Origin: Spinacia oleracea
Lineage: Eukaryota; Streptophyta; Magnoliopsida; Caryophyllales; Amaranthaceae
Direction of reading: 5' to 3'
Assembly: GCF_020520425.1 (NCBI RefSeq)
Contig: NC_079491.1
Location: forward strand, 5,257,143 to 5,321,142
Length of the DNA stretch: 64,000 bases
Under the pieces are notes generated by a model. The model ran no database searches. It saw only the letters and a program-made list of their open reading frames with translations, and was not told the DNA's origin. The position numbers and the translations under genes are program-made. Shown one piece after another: positions 49,580 to 60,857 of this stretch. Each line of letters begins with the position of its first letter. The first letter of the stretch is position 1.

Positions 49580-49682
49580 TTATAGAAATTAAAATTGTAC
49601 CAGATATTTTTATTTCTAATTTATAGAAATTAAAATTGTACCAGATATTTTTATTTCTAATTTATAGAAATTAAAATTGGAC
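49580..49682 (+). repeat. Three-copy 42-base tandem repeat
   Basis: ATAGAAATTAAAATTGTACC followed by AGATATTTTTATTTCTAATT recurs, the third copy truncated (ATTGGACCAG). Confidence 0.85.
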
Positions 49683-50370
49683 CAGAAACTAAATACCAAA
49701 GAAACGGGGAAGATATTTTTATTTCTTGATCTAATTGAAATTTGACTTATTTTCTATCCAATACAAAGTTATACTTGTATATGCTCTTAGCATGTTGACA
49801 CACCTGAAGATTAGACATGATTGCTAAAGACAATTTAGAATCAGATCTTTAATCCATCAACTAAACTCTGATTCTATGATTGAAAATGTTTCTTCAGCTG
49901 AAAGTAAAACAGGTTTCTCGTCGCATCCTTACATAACCCCAAATCGAGATCAGATCATGACCATTCCTCTTACTGAACCACCATCTTCGAATATGTACAT
50001 CTGCAAAATTTGTCAACGCATAATACAGATCAATTCATAAGCAAATGGGGGCTATTGAGAATATAGAGGATTACGAATAACATAAGGTTAGATTGATCTG
50101 TTCGTGAATCTTGCCACCAAATTGCTACAAATAGTTCAAAAGATTATGTTGCTATTGAAATAAATATACCATATGAAGATTTATAAAAGTATGCTGAAAG
50201 ACCTACATATTCATCAAAAATAAATCTCACAAAATTTTGTTTTATTTTGATGGAAAAAAGAATCTCAAAAGATTCAGTTCAAGGCTAAATAACCATTGCA
50301 CCTCATGCCGTAAAGAAAATAAAGACATCTGAAATAATCAGAGAGAAATAACTAAATAAGCATGATGAAT
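49683..50370. other. Intergenic stretch with no supported gene
   Basis: AT-rich sequence; no domain, RNA gene or transposon end recognised. Confidence 0.5.
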
Positions 50371-50374
50371 CCTC

Positions 50375-50497
50375 TGTATTGGCCCATTTCAGAAGGGAAT
50401 TACTATGAACTACATGCTCTTCGATTATGTTCCCATGTTTATCCAATATTTTCTGCAAAACTGGGACCAAATCGGAGCTGACATCTATTACAAACTT
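50375..50497 (-). pseudogene. Orphan fragment of the helical tail domain
   Basis: On the minus strand this reads VIDVSSDLVPVLQKILDKHG, then NIIEEHVVHSNSLLKWA, clearly the start of the tail domain seen in D and E (VSSELVPVLKKIWDKYGNII). Nothing of the rest of the domain or of an F-box is next to it. It lies 340 bases beyond the end of gene D and is most simply a leftover of a further tandem copy. Confidence 0.75.
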
Positions 50498-50838
50498 AGT
50501 ACAAGTCTTTACATAAAGGGCATGCCCAAAAACTTACTTGCCCTACCATATACATACCGCCTATTAAGACTATTTGCAAACCCAAAATAACAAAATAACC
50601 AAAAGCAGCAACTAGCTTAACACATGTAAACCTAAAATCCATCGAATGCTAGTGCGAACTAACTCCCTGCTGCTGCTACTACTCCTCATCTCCTGATATC
50701 AAACTTCCACTGTCAGAGACTCATGGATTTAAACATCAGTTTTGAAAAAGGCAACTAAAAGCATACAACAAAATATTGCTAAGAAAACAAAACAATACAA
50801 TACAAAGTAGACTCTCCATATAGTCCTTCAACCAATCA

Positions 50839-52910
50839 CTAGTCCAAGATCAGTAGAGGTGAGTCAATTTCACCATAAGCTGCAATCATGTTCTGCTCAA
50901 TCAATATTTTTTCTTCAACTTCACGCAATTCTGCTACGAGCTTGGACCTTGTTGCTTCTAGCTTCGTGATCGTATCAATCTTCTCTCTAATTTGTAGAGA
51001 TTTAGAAGCTTTAGCAACAATAGGAACAAGCCATTCAACTCTGAAATTCAAGGTCTGAAGGTCGGCTAGAGTGGACTGCAGGTTTTCAACTTGGGATGAA
51101 TTCAGGGTCTTCTGTGTGTTTTGTTGAAGAATGATGATCATCTTTGCTAGTTCCTCCAAGGCACATTTCAAAAGTACGTCACTGCGAATGGCATGCCCTT
51201 CAATTATATTCCCATATTTATCCCAAAGTTTTTGCAAAACCTGTATCAAATCAGGGCTAGTTGCTTGGAACTTCTCAACTGAAGCACCTTTCTCATTACC
51301 AATCTGCATAGTATACCAAAAAAACAAAAAAAAAGGTTGCCTTAGAAAATTTCTGCATGCAAGTATATGTAAAACTTGATGGAAGAAGTGATTACCATTG
51401 GATTTAAGTCCAAATCAATTATATTCTGACAGAAAGTGGGCGGTACCAAGTTAGACTTGATATGTGTTCCTCCAGATTTCTTTGTTGCACTGTTAAAGAT
51501 GTTAATATTTTAGTTCAAGCTAATTTAACATAGTAACATAACTCAAAGGCATTATGTCAGATGAAGATAAGTAGGTTATGCATGCCAAAAATGTAAAGGA
51601 ATTAGAACATACAAAGATAAAAGTCGATATGTAAATTATCAATAAAGTAATCCAATTTTTTACCATGTGGGGGAGGTTGAATCAGTGAAGAGCCACGAAG
51701 GAGGCGTAAACAATACAGATAAGTACGGGTAAGTTGATAAATGCTGAGAGCAATCTTGATCTAAATAGAACACACCAATCTCGAGATTCCTGCTTGCTCC
51801 TTTAAACAAATCATTATCAGCAGAAGAATAACAAGGAAAACTGTTGGTGGGGAACAGGATGCAATTCCCTTTACCTTCACATCCTGGAAACTCTTTAGCA
51901 TCAAACATAAAAGACCTGATATTGCTTATAAACAATATGGAATCTCCCAATGTTACTCTCTCCCACCTATGATTCACCTCATCCAACTCAAAAACCCGGA
52001 ATTTCTGAATTTCTCTAACAATCATGTGCAACTTGTTATCAAAACTCATCAAGAGTTTCCGGCAGTCACTAGCATAGATAAGACAAAGCGGCTTAGATAT
52101 CGTTTCAATCACCCTCGATTCAGGACCATTGATAAGGTAAGTTCTTCCTTGACGATCAATAGCACAAATATTGCCCTTAAAATACACCATGTCATCAAAC
52201 AAAATATCCGGGCCATAATCTACAAACTTCCATTCACCATTGAACTTCAAGGACCCCAATTTTCCTCCTTGATCAAGCAACAACACCATAATACCCACCC
52301 AACCGGTGTAATTCTCTGAATATTCATCAGAACTTTCCATTCCACTTCCTAAAATATCAGCCTCATCATCAACACCCAAAAAGGGGAGAACTTTAGTCTT
52401 AACAGGATGATTACTCCAAAATGAGAGACCATTGGAATTGAATACATTCTGATCACCGTTGGCGAAGCAGATGTTTGTTGAATAAAAAGGATAATCAAGT
52501 TGAAAATCGAACAAGTTAATAGAGGTGGAGATATTGTGGAAGGGAATACCGGTGATGGGATGTAGAAGGCGAAGCTTACCAGGAGTGAGCTCCTCAACAA
52601 AGACAAAGAAAGATTTGGAGGAATCGTGAAGGGGTTGAATAAGACAGAATTCTCCATACATTAGGAATACAGGGTGAGTCGAACTCTTAAAAACTGGGGA
52701 ATGCGTAGGGATTTTGAGGGGCAGATTGTAATATAAAAGGCAGTCTGGGGGATCAGAAGAAGAACGCCAGTTCTTGCAAACTGCTCGAAATCTAGAATGA
52801 TCGTACCCGTAGTCAAGGTAATAGATAATTCTTGAAAGCGCTTGTTCAGGGAGATTGGACCAATCCACCTTCCACCGCTTTATCTTAACATTTCCCTTTC
52901 TCTCTCCCAT
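50839..52910 (-). CDS. F-box/DUF295 gene D with helical tail, intact when spliced
   Basis: Three exons join in frame: 52910-51664 (GTAAAA donor after ACATG), 51489-51396 (AACAG acceptor, GTAATC donor) and 51303-50839 (TATGCAG acceptor). The sum is 1806 bases, a 601-residue protein. F-box about residues 13-55 (VDWSNLPEQALSRIIYYL, FRAVCKNWRSS); DUF295 region to about 405 (YASDCRKLLMSFDNKLHMIV, GNCILFPTNSFP, LEIGVFYLDQDC); linker ATKKSGGTHIKSNLVPP; helical tail about 450-601 (VEKFQATSPDLIQVLQKLWD, ALEELAKMIIILQQNT, FRVEWLVPIVAKA, KLVAELREVEEKI). The tail is reminiscent of the C-terminal region of plant MATH coiled-coil and PEARLI-4-like proteins, from memory. Without splicing the F-box exon ends at TAA giving 416 residues. 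It has no acidic exon as in A, C and E. An SCF substrate receptor with an oligomerising or partner-binding tail is the inferred role. Confidence 0.8.
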
Positions 52911-52992
52911 TCTGAATTTCAGTTATTACTGTAGACTGTAGAGTTTAAGAAGGTTGTACATTAACGCCTATAAATAGAACGAGGTAGTTTAC

Positions 52993-53001
52993 TTTGGCGC
53001 C
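52993..53001 (-). promoter_or_regulatory. E2F-like site upstream of F-box gene D
   Basis: TTTGGCGCC, inside CTTTGGCGCCATTTTTCA, lies 83 bases before the start codon. The same 17-base phrase TTTGGCGCCATTTTTCA stands before gene E. Confidence 0.5.
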
Positions 53002-53009
53002 ATTTTTCA

Positions 53010-54834
53010 AACGATGTTAAATGGATACAAACAGTCAATATGCAGTTAAAAAAAGCAAAAAAAGAGTAACATTTAATGGTAATAGGAACTAGTGTAATCA
53101 TAGCTCGTAATACTACAACAGTAGAACATCATTAATGTAGCTCCACTACTTCAAGTTCCTAAGCACTTAAAAACCATGAATCAAGATAATTGTTACAGTA
53201 TTTAAATAAACTCTTCGCATACCACATCATGGTGGAATTCTAAGAGTTTTTATCAGTTCCAAAAAAAATTGATTACAAATATATCAATGTCTTTTGTTTT
53301 CGTTAAAAATAACTAGGACACCGTAGTTAGCATCTTTGCATTGCTTAATGGGCTATTTGTTCTCATAAAAAGGAGTAGCAAGTTGGTGTTGGTTAGAATT
53401 GGGCTTGGACCAAGCTGACACGAGGCCATATGAGGACTGGCCCGGCCATCATGTTGCCAAATTACTTTTTAACCTTTCAACAAAAGTATTTAAAATACTA
53501 GGGTGGTTGCTAGCAAGTCACGACATAGCCCGACACAAAATGAGGGACGGGTCATAGATGAGGCTCATTTCTGGAATACACCCACGAGCCCTGAATGGCA
53601 CAACTTTTTCTTGACATGTTCCAAGAGCGGGCTGTTGGGGGCACAAGGGACGTGGGCCTGAACAGCCCATCACATGCCGGGTTCTAGTGTTGGTGTCATC
53701 GTATAAGCATGTTGGAGCTCAAAAGTCCAACCCCGAGAAATTCAAAACATTAGTAGTTATGGTTCTTTACACAGCTACCTAAAGATCCCAACATATTAGG
53801 TATGGGCCTTATGGCCCTTAATTAGGGTCACAATCCCAAAAGTAAAATTCATACTTACAAGTTACAAATACTGGTGCCCAAATTGATTCCCAACTCAAAA
53901 AGTTTTTTTGTTAGCTTTAAAACAAAACCTGGCCAACAATTAAGTAAAATTTATCATTAACGATCAGTACTGTCTATCCTTATCCCCACCCCTCATCCAA
54001 CATTCAGTCAGGGCTGTCACCACCACCGCACCAGTGTCTCCCCACCTCCACCAAAGTCCAAACCCCCCCTCTTCTGTCATCAACAGTTAATAGAAACACC
54101 GACATCGATATCCCCTAGGTATAGGTGCCAAAGTGGTGATTAAAGAGAAGGGTATTCCGGTCTTCACAATCACTTTATTTTATACCTCGACTTTAGTCTT
54201 CACTACATTTGAAAAGTTACCCTTTATAGTTGGATTATTATGAGAAGAGTAAATTTTTCCTTAAAAAATAAACTCTCAAGATTGAGATCACAAAAGACCA
54301 AGTCATAGTGTCTACTGTCTAGTGTCATATTGTTTTGTTCAGATGTATCATATTCATCACCATATAAATTAGTGCAAGTGTGCAACCTATAAGTGCAAGT
54401 ATCTTACTTATTTATATAGTGATGACTATTAATAAGTGCAAATGTGCAAATGTGCAACGTACATTGAAGCTGTAATACCAATACATACCAAAGCAAAAAC
54501 ATCTGAGACAATCAGAGACAAAAAATCATGCTCATCCAAACACCTATACAGTTAGTTTATGTCATTGCAAAACTCCCTGCCATATCAACTAACGAGACTT
54601 TAAAGAGCTTTAGACAAGCCGGTTGATATGATATAACAATTGTTGAAAGACAGAATTTAACAGGAAAGATAACTTAAGACAACATAACATTAAGTCACTG
54701 TGTTTGAAGGGAAATCAAGTTAACAACAGAAGGAATCTAAGTTTTGTCCAAAAGAAAATTGAGGAAGGGATGGAAGAAAAGTACCATGAAGCAGTTAGGT
54801 TGACAACTCAACATAGTCCTTCAGCTAAGCCCTT
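53010..54834. other. Intergenic stretch between F-box genes D and E
   Basis: Contains a GGCC-rich degenerate island (about 53395-53690, of the style at 15058) and a run of AAGTGCAA-type repeats near 54375-54460. No supported gene. Confidence 0.5.
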
Positions 54835-57645
54835 CTACGTAATTGATGGTGTGGATTTTATTAGGCTCTCAGCAACAAGCTTTTTTTGCTGAACCATTTG
54901 GTGTTGTAGTTCACTCAACTCTGCGAGGAGCTTTGATTTCTTTATCTCAAGGTCCACCATAACATCTTTCTGGCACTTGCTTTTGTGAAATGCCAAAGGC
55001 TTTTTCAACAAAAGGAACTAGCCACTCTAATCTGAAATGCATCAGTTGAAGATCAACTAAGGTGGAGTTCAGGTACTCAGCTTGGGAGTTGTTCAAGGAA
55101 TCCCCTGTAATTTTTTGAAGAATAATTATTATATTTGCAAGCGACTCCAAAGCCCATGTCAGAAGCCCATTACTACGGACTACATGACCTTCGATTATGT
55201 TCCCGTACTTATCCCATATTTTCTTCAAAACTGGGACCAATTCTGAGCTGACATCTACCCCTTGGAATTTCTCTAGTGAAGTACAATCCTGAGCTAGCTG
55301 CATAAATAACAGAGATCCTGAATCCGGTTCCTTACTAGAAAGAATTACTGTTAAAAGGATATATATCAACACTGAAAAAAAAAGAACCTGAACTGCAGAA
55401 GTGTTAGGAGGAAGTGAATCATTAACTAGCTTTGGGCTTGGGATATGTGGTACCAAATCCAAGCTGACACCAAGTCCTTGTACATACTTCTCTGTATCAC
55501 CTTTTGCAAAAGACTGTATGAGAAAATAAAAGTGTTACGCTAGTTTCCTTCAAAGCACGCATAGGAGAAAGTAGGACAACAAACGGGTCTTTCAAATATA
55601 CCTGACAGATAGAGAGTTTAGCAGGAACTGAAATATCCTTATACTCACATACGACCTCTGAGAAAATATCCAAGTTTTCAGTATGAAATAAAGCAATCAT
55701 ACCCTTAGATTAGGGAAGGGATACAAAAATGAAGTTCCAAAAGCCGCCTCTGTGAATTCAATACTTAAATATGGACAAGTCTATAACCTTCTACGGTTGT
55801 CTCCTTCTGTCCTGATGTTGAAGGAGGATTCTTGTCACCTTGTCTGTTCTCACTGTGATTTGAAAAAGTAGAGGAACAAAGCTCCTCTGAACTGGACTCT
55901 GAACCCATATCATCAGTAGAATCAATATCTTCATCTTCATCTTCCTCAGAAGAGCTAATCGAGTCAGAAAATAGTTAGCACTATTGATTCAAAAGTCGGT
56001 AAATCATATTACAGCTTATGCACTAGTTAATCAGAACAACTCAAGTTGTATATGACATGAATGCCAACAGGGAAAAAAAATAAAGAGAACTCGGCGATCA
56101 TGCTATCTGAAAAGCACAATGTTTTAAGTACGAAACCATATGTGTACCGCCAAACCCAAGTCAACAAGATTCAGTTAGCATGCAAGTTGCAAGGCGAAAA
56201 GATCAGCAGCAGAAATATAACACTCACTATGCTAACATGAATACATGATTAGTTTGTTCCTGAAAGTTAATAATCAGTATGTAATTGTGGTTCACTTGAT
56301 ATAAAACTTTCAGACCTATATAACTCATGATACTATTGTTGTGAGTCTGGAAAAGAATTACCTTGCCAACTCCTAAACTATTAACCATGTACAAATTAGT
56401 ATTGAGCAAAATTTCATGAATGTACTTAGTCAATTAGACTATCAAACTTTTTGAGAGATAACAAGATTTTACCATAAATCAGAGGTGAGCCACAGAGGAG
56501 GCGGCCAAAACATAGACGAAAACTCCCTGGAAGAGGATTCCAGCGCACAACAATCTTTATCCATATAGAACACACCAATCTCCAGATTATCTTGTGTTCC
56601 TTTAAACAAATCATCATCAACAGAATTATTTCCAACTTCAGATGGAAAACAATTCTTAGGAAACACTATGCAATTCCCATTAAAATTATCCAGAAAATAA
56701 TCAGTGGTAACAAAGAAGCACTTATCATAAGTCACAAACAATATCTTTTTCCCCAAATCATAAACTCTTTCCCACTCACGCAACTCTTCATTCATCTTAT
56801 AAACCAAAAACTTGTTACTTTTTCTCGCAATCATGTACACTCCTCATCAAATACAACCAAAAACTTGCGCCTATCACCTACAACACTCTTTGGAAGCGAT
56901 TTGCATAGCTCTTGAATCGCCATTCCATCAACCAGATTGATGAGCAAAACTTGTCCTCATGGTTAACAGAACAAATATGGTCCTTAAACCTCTCAATATC
57001 GTCAAGCTTAACACGAGGACACATTTCGGCAAACTTCCATTCCCCATTGAACCTCAGAAACCCTAAAGTCCCTCCTTGATCAAGCGACAGAACAGCCACC
57101 AACTCAGGGCTAAAAATTATGGATTTTGTCTTAACAGGGTAATTTGGCCAAGGTGTGATCGCATCAGACGAAAATACATCTTCGTCCCCATTTGCACGAT
57201 ACAGTCTAAACCCAGAATCAATAACCAGCGACCAAAAATTATGAAATAAACTTAGGGGAAAATCAAATTCCTTGGAATCAAAATGTTTATTAGTTAAAGG
57301 ATGACGAATTTTGAGCTTACCCGGGTTTAATTCTTCAACAATGACTAACCAAGGTTTATGAACAGCAGGTTTGTAAATTCGACCAATGGGATAAAGAAGA
57401 CAGGTTCCAGTTGCAATTAGAGATATAGAACGACCTGATTGCGTCGGTAATTTGCGAGGAAAACATGAAAGAAGAAAGTGGGTTGAAGGAGAAGAAGAAT
57501 TACGCCATTTTCTGCAAACTCATCGGAATCTCCGGTAATCGGCACCGTAAAATCTTAGGTCATGGGCGATTCTTCTCATTGCTTCTTCCGGCAGATTTGA
57601 CCAGTCCGCCGTCCTCCGCTGCTTTTTGCGCTCCGGCTGTTTCAT
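54835..57645 (-). pseudogene. F-box/DUF295 gene E with helical tail, broken
   Basis: The F-box exon (57645 to about 56462) starts MKQPERKKQRRTADWSNLPE. There is a TGA in the F-box where paralogues have FR-S-VCRKW (about 57525), and at least two frame slips in the DUF295 part between about 56840 and 56960. The exon's end is open (RNSVDDDLFKGTQDN-like, IGVFYMDKDC, FWPPPLW). Downstream exons remain readable: acidic (about 55790-55960, SSSEEDEDEDIDSTDD), 55388-55500 (LDLVPHIPSPKLVNDSL) and the tail 55297-54835 (SLEKFQGVDVSSELVPVL, LLTWALESLANIIIILQ, FRLEWLVPFVEKA), which carries one more extra base near 54998. Four or more lesions make a dead gene likely. It keeps the family promoter site. Confidence 0.75.
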
Positions 57646-57761
57646 TTCCGGCGCCTCTTTCTCTCTCTATCTCTGGATTTTGCTAGGGTTTATGTGTTTA
57701 TTTTGTTGATTGATTACTTGATTAGAAAATTAATTAGAAGAGTGACACAATTGTTGGTTGA

Positions 57762-57771
57762 TTTTGGCGCC
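57762..57771 (-). promoter_or_regulatory. E2F-like site upstream of F-box pseudogene E
   Basis: TTTTGGCGCC, about 120 bases before the start codon, followed by ATTTTTCA exactly as before gene D. Confidence 0.5.
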
Positions 57772-58185
57772 ATTTTTCACTCCACTAGTGTGGGTATTCC
57801 CGTACTGTTTTTATTTATTTTTCGGATATTTCATGAGATACCCCGAGGTTTAAGTTAATTCACCAGGTACCCTCGTTGTTTCGGTAATCTACCAGGTACA
57901 CCTCAGGTTTCAGTTTCTCGCATGACTTAACCCTGCCGTTAAGTGGCCGTTAGAAACTTTTTTTCACCAGGTACCCTCGTAATTTATTTCACCAGGTACC
58001 CCTGAGGTATTTTAGGTTTTCACTAGGTGCCCTTGTGTTTTATGGTAATTTCACCAGATAAAAAAAAACTAGCCGTTGGTGAGCCTTCTCTATTTAAAGG
58101 GGGAGCAGCAGCAACTCTTCACTACAAATTTCTGATCTTCTCATTAACCAGCTCATATTTTCCCTATTTCCCAACTCACTTTCAA

Positions 58186-58563
58186 ATGAGCTCATATTCT
58201 CAATCCCAATCTTCATCTACTACGTATGAATCCTCATACATTGTAGTTCCAAACAAAACATGCAACATATGTGGGGAAAAATTTGCAATAAGAAGTTCTG
58301 AAACAATGAAAAATCCTCAAAGACTATATTACAAGTGTGACTTATGTGACAACTTCAAGTGGTGCAAGGGAAGCATTGAGCAACCACTGCCAATCAGAAA
58401 CAACAGAGGCACAAAGGAAGGAGAAATTGAAGAAAACAGAAGCTTGAATGAAGAAATTCACCAAATGAAGAAGAAACTCAAGCAACAAAAGAAATTAATG
58501 CATGGAACTATCAAAATTGGCATTGTAATGTTTTTGATTCTAGTATTTGTAATGAGAAAGTGA
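58186..58563 (+). CDS. Small GRF-type zinc finger protein with coiled coil and C-terminal membrane segment
   Basis: The preferred start at 58186 (MSSYSQSQSSSTTYESS) gives 125 residues; the frame is open 53 codons further up but that part has no domain. A zf-GRF motif reads CNICGEKFAIRSS, NPQRLYYKCDLCDNFKWC; then a charged coiled coil (EENRSLNEEIHQMKKKLKQQ) and a hydrophobic tail (GIVMFLILVFVM). Proteins of this plan are frequent in plant genomes and often go with transposons. Here it lies beside a MULE transposase relic. Role unknown. Confidence 0.75.
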   Translation: MSSYSQSQSSSTTYESSYIVVPNKTCNICGEKFAIRSSETMKNPQRLYYKCDLCDNFKWCKGSIEQPLPIRNNRGTKEGEIEENRSLNEEIHQMKKKLKQQKKLMHGTIKIGIVMFLILVFVMRK

Positions 58564-58732
58564 ATGATGACATTTCATCAATAATATGATATTTCATTCC
58601 CGAATTAAGTAGCTTTACAAAAGTGTGCCCCCGACACGCAAAAACTTTAAGTGTAGCTTTACAAAAACTTGCTCCCATTGGCAAAAGATATACATGATAA
58701 GTTTAGCAAAAAGTTATGCACAAATCACAAAA

Positions 58733-58855
58733 TCAAGTACGCTTCCTTTTTCCCTTACTTGATGCATTACGTTGTTGCTGTGAACTGGAAGCACCTTGAT
58801 CTCCCCCTTGCTGTGAACCAGCTGCAGCAGAACCAGTTGCACCAGCAGAACCAGA

Positions 58856-58886
<31 letters not shown>

Positions 58887-60469
58887 CCAACAGCAGCAGC
58901 AGCAACAGCCTTCTTTTGCTTTGCAGTGGCCCCACCTCTGCATGTCCTTGCATTGTGTCCCACCTCCTTGCACTTACCACACCTCACAGTGTTGTTTCTC
59001 TTTCCCCTTTTTGGATCATGTTTACCTCTTTTTCTCAGTTTAGGGGGTCTACCTGATGCTCTCTTCATGGGTGGTGGGAGGATAATAGGAAGGTCAAAAG
59101 AAGGCCATTGGGTTGGGTCAGGCATGGGGTGTATGTGCTCTGAGTAAGTTAACTTGTACGCTTGCCCTTTGAAGTAGTGAGACACAAAATCAGTAGCCTC
59201 AAGTCTTTAGTGGTAAATAACCCTAAGGCCATGTCTGCAAGGTATACCAGATATTTGCCATACTCCACAACCACAAGTCCTTGCATCAAACTTAATAGGG
59301 TATTTGACAGCCCCCTCTTTCACTTCATATTCCCCTCCCCCAGCAACTGTTACAGAACAAAACCTAGACTGTTGACTCCTCTCTTCTAATACCCCAGCAA
59401 CATATTCAGTCAATTGGTTTGGTCCCATTTCTACAGCCTTGTCAAATCTAGACTCAATCTTCTTCATACACCAACTCCTAGCCTCTATTAGGTCCAAGCA
59501 TCCAAGCACAAACAAAATAAAGCAGCAAAACAGAAAATGTATTAAAAAAAAGAACAGGGGTGGTGTAAAACATATGCAGCCACAGTGTAAAAAGAAGTAA
59601 AGACAGAACATTTACCTTCCATCAGAGTGTACACTGGCATGTCTCTAAAAGGCTTGGTACAAGCGTTGAAAGATTCAACAAAATTGGTTGTGTTGTGATC
59701 ACAAACCACATGTGGTTCAAACTGTTTGAGGCTCTGTTTGTGGGGGTGAAAGGGGGGACTGAACATGAGATCTTTGTGGAGATGAGGGATGGGTAGGTGA
59801 TGTATGTGGTGGAGAAGAGGGATGGGTAGGTGATGTGTGTGGTGGAGAGGGGTGGGAATGATCAGTTTGTGGTGGAGATGAGGGATGGGTAGGTGGTTGT
59901 GATTCAGGTGGTGGTTGTGACATCCCACTTACCATCTCCTCAGGTTGACTATACACCCTATAATACTCAACACTCATGTCATCGCACAATATTATTGGGA
60001 CCTCAACAGCCACAGTGTACCTCAACAACTCATCCTGTTCTTGTTTTCTCAATAACTCTTCATGCTCTCTCCTCAACTCCTCCTCCCTAGCCCTCTGAAT
60101 TTCCTCCTGCCTACATCTAAGAGCTTCTTCTTCGGCTCGCTTCTCATCCTCCATTTTTTTGACAAGTTTCTTAAACATAACCCTTTGGTCTAATGTTGAT
60201 TCCTCACAGAATACCTCTATAGTATCTGTTCCCCTAAACTCATCAAACATCAACTGAACATGACCATCTTCATATAACTCGATTGACTTGCCCGATTTAG
60301 GATCCTTATAATATAATCTAAAATTCCTAGACAAGAACACACCTTGCTTAACTGAATCCAAAAAAATACTCCTAAGCATCCCCATGAAATCAGTGGCACG
60401 AACATCCTCTATCCTAACATCAAAATCTGACCCATTATAGTGACACAACAACCACAATGCTCTCCTCAT
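58733..60469 (-). pseudogene. MURA-like (MuDR family) transposase relic, internally deleted
   Basis: Start MRRALWLLCHYNGSDFDV at 60469 after an acceptor TTTAG; a 5' untranslated exon probably lies at 60733-60850. First part: the PB1-like N-terminal domain of plant MuDR proteins (FRLYYKDPKSGKSIELYE), a charged helix, and a Pro/Ser/His repeat (SPPHTSPTHPSSP). The catalytic DDE core is gone: the Pro-rich part meets, in another frame, VCDHNTTNFVESFNACTKPF, the end of the core. After a short intron come EARSWCMKKIESRFDKAVEM, a SWIM finger (CGCGVWQISGIPCRHGLRV) and, past an in-frame TAA, VSHYFKGQAYKLTYS to a zinc knuckle (CGKCKEVGHNARTC) and an Ala-rich tail. Dead as a transposase. Confidence 0.85.
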
Positions 60470-60857
60470 TCCTAAACAAACAATCGAACAATTACAGAAT
60501 ATTAACACAAGAATTAAAGTACAAATAAAACCCAATTATACAACCCATAAATCATACCAGTTAACAACCCATTAATCAACTGAACAACATCAAATTTATC
60601 AACCCATAATCAACTGAACAACATCAAATTTATCAATATAAACCCAATCACAAGAAGTAAACCCTAACCCTAAAATTTTCGCAGTTCAATCAACCAAAAC
60701 ATGCAAATAAACAAAACGAACTAAAGAGAGTACCTTTTGAAGAAGAGAAACACTCAGATCACCCTTCCTTTGATTGATTACTTCGAAACGACCTTTTTGC
60801 CGATGAACTTGAAAAACCCGAAATTCTTGGACTTTCGGCTTCCGAGAGTGTGGATTG

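Larger units (their letters stand above)
57800..60857. mobile_element. Mutator-like element, two convergent genes, decayed
   Basis: The segment holds a small GRF-finger gene on the plus strand and a MURA-type transposase relic on the minus strand, ending tail to tail near 58560-58735. The left flank (57830-58060) has several variants of TTCACCAGGTACCCTCG and may be the terminal region. No inverted partner of it was found on the right, where the long-LTR copia element begins at 60858, so the right end is probably lost or displaced. Confidence 0.6.

Noticed and set aside
58714-58980. Leu-rich and Cys-rich frames opposite the MULE C-terminus
   Set aside because: Shadows of the Ala/Gln-rich codon run of the transposase tail.
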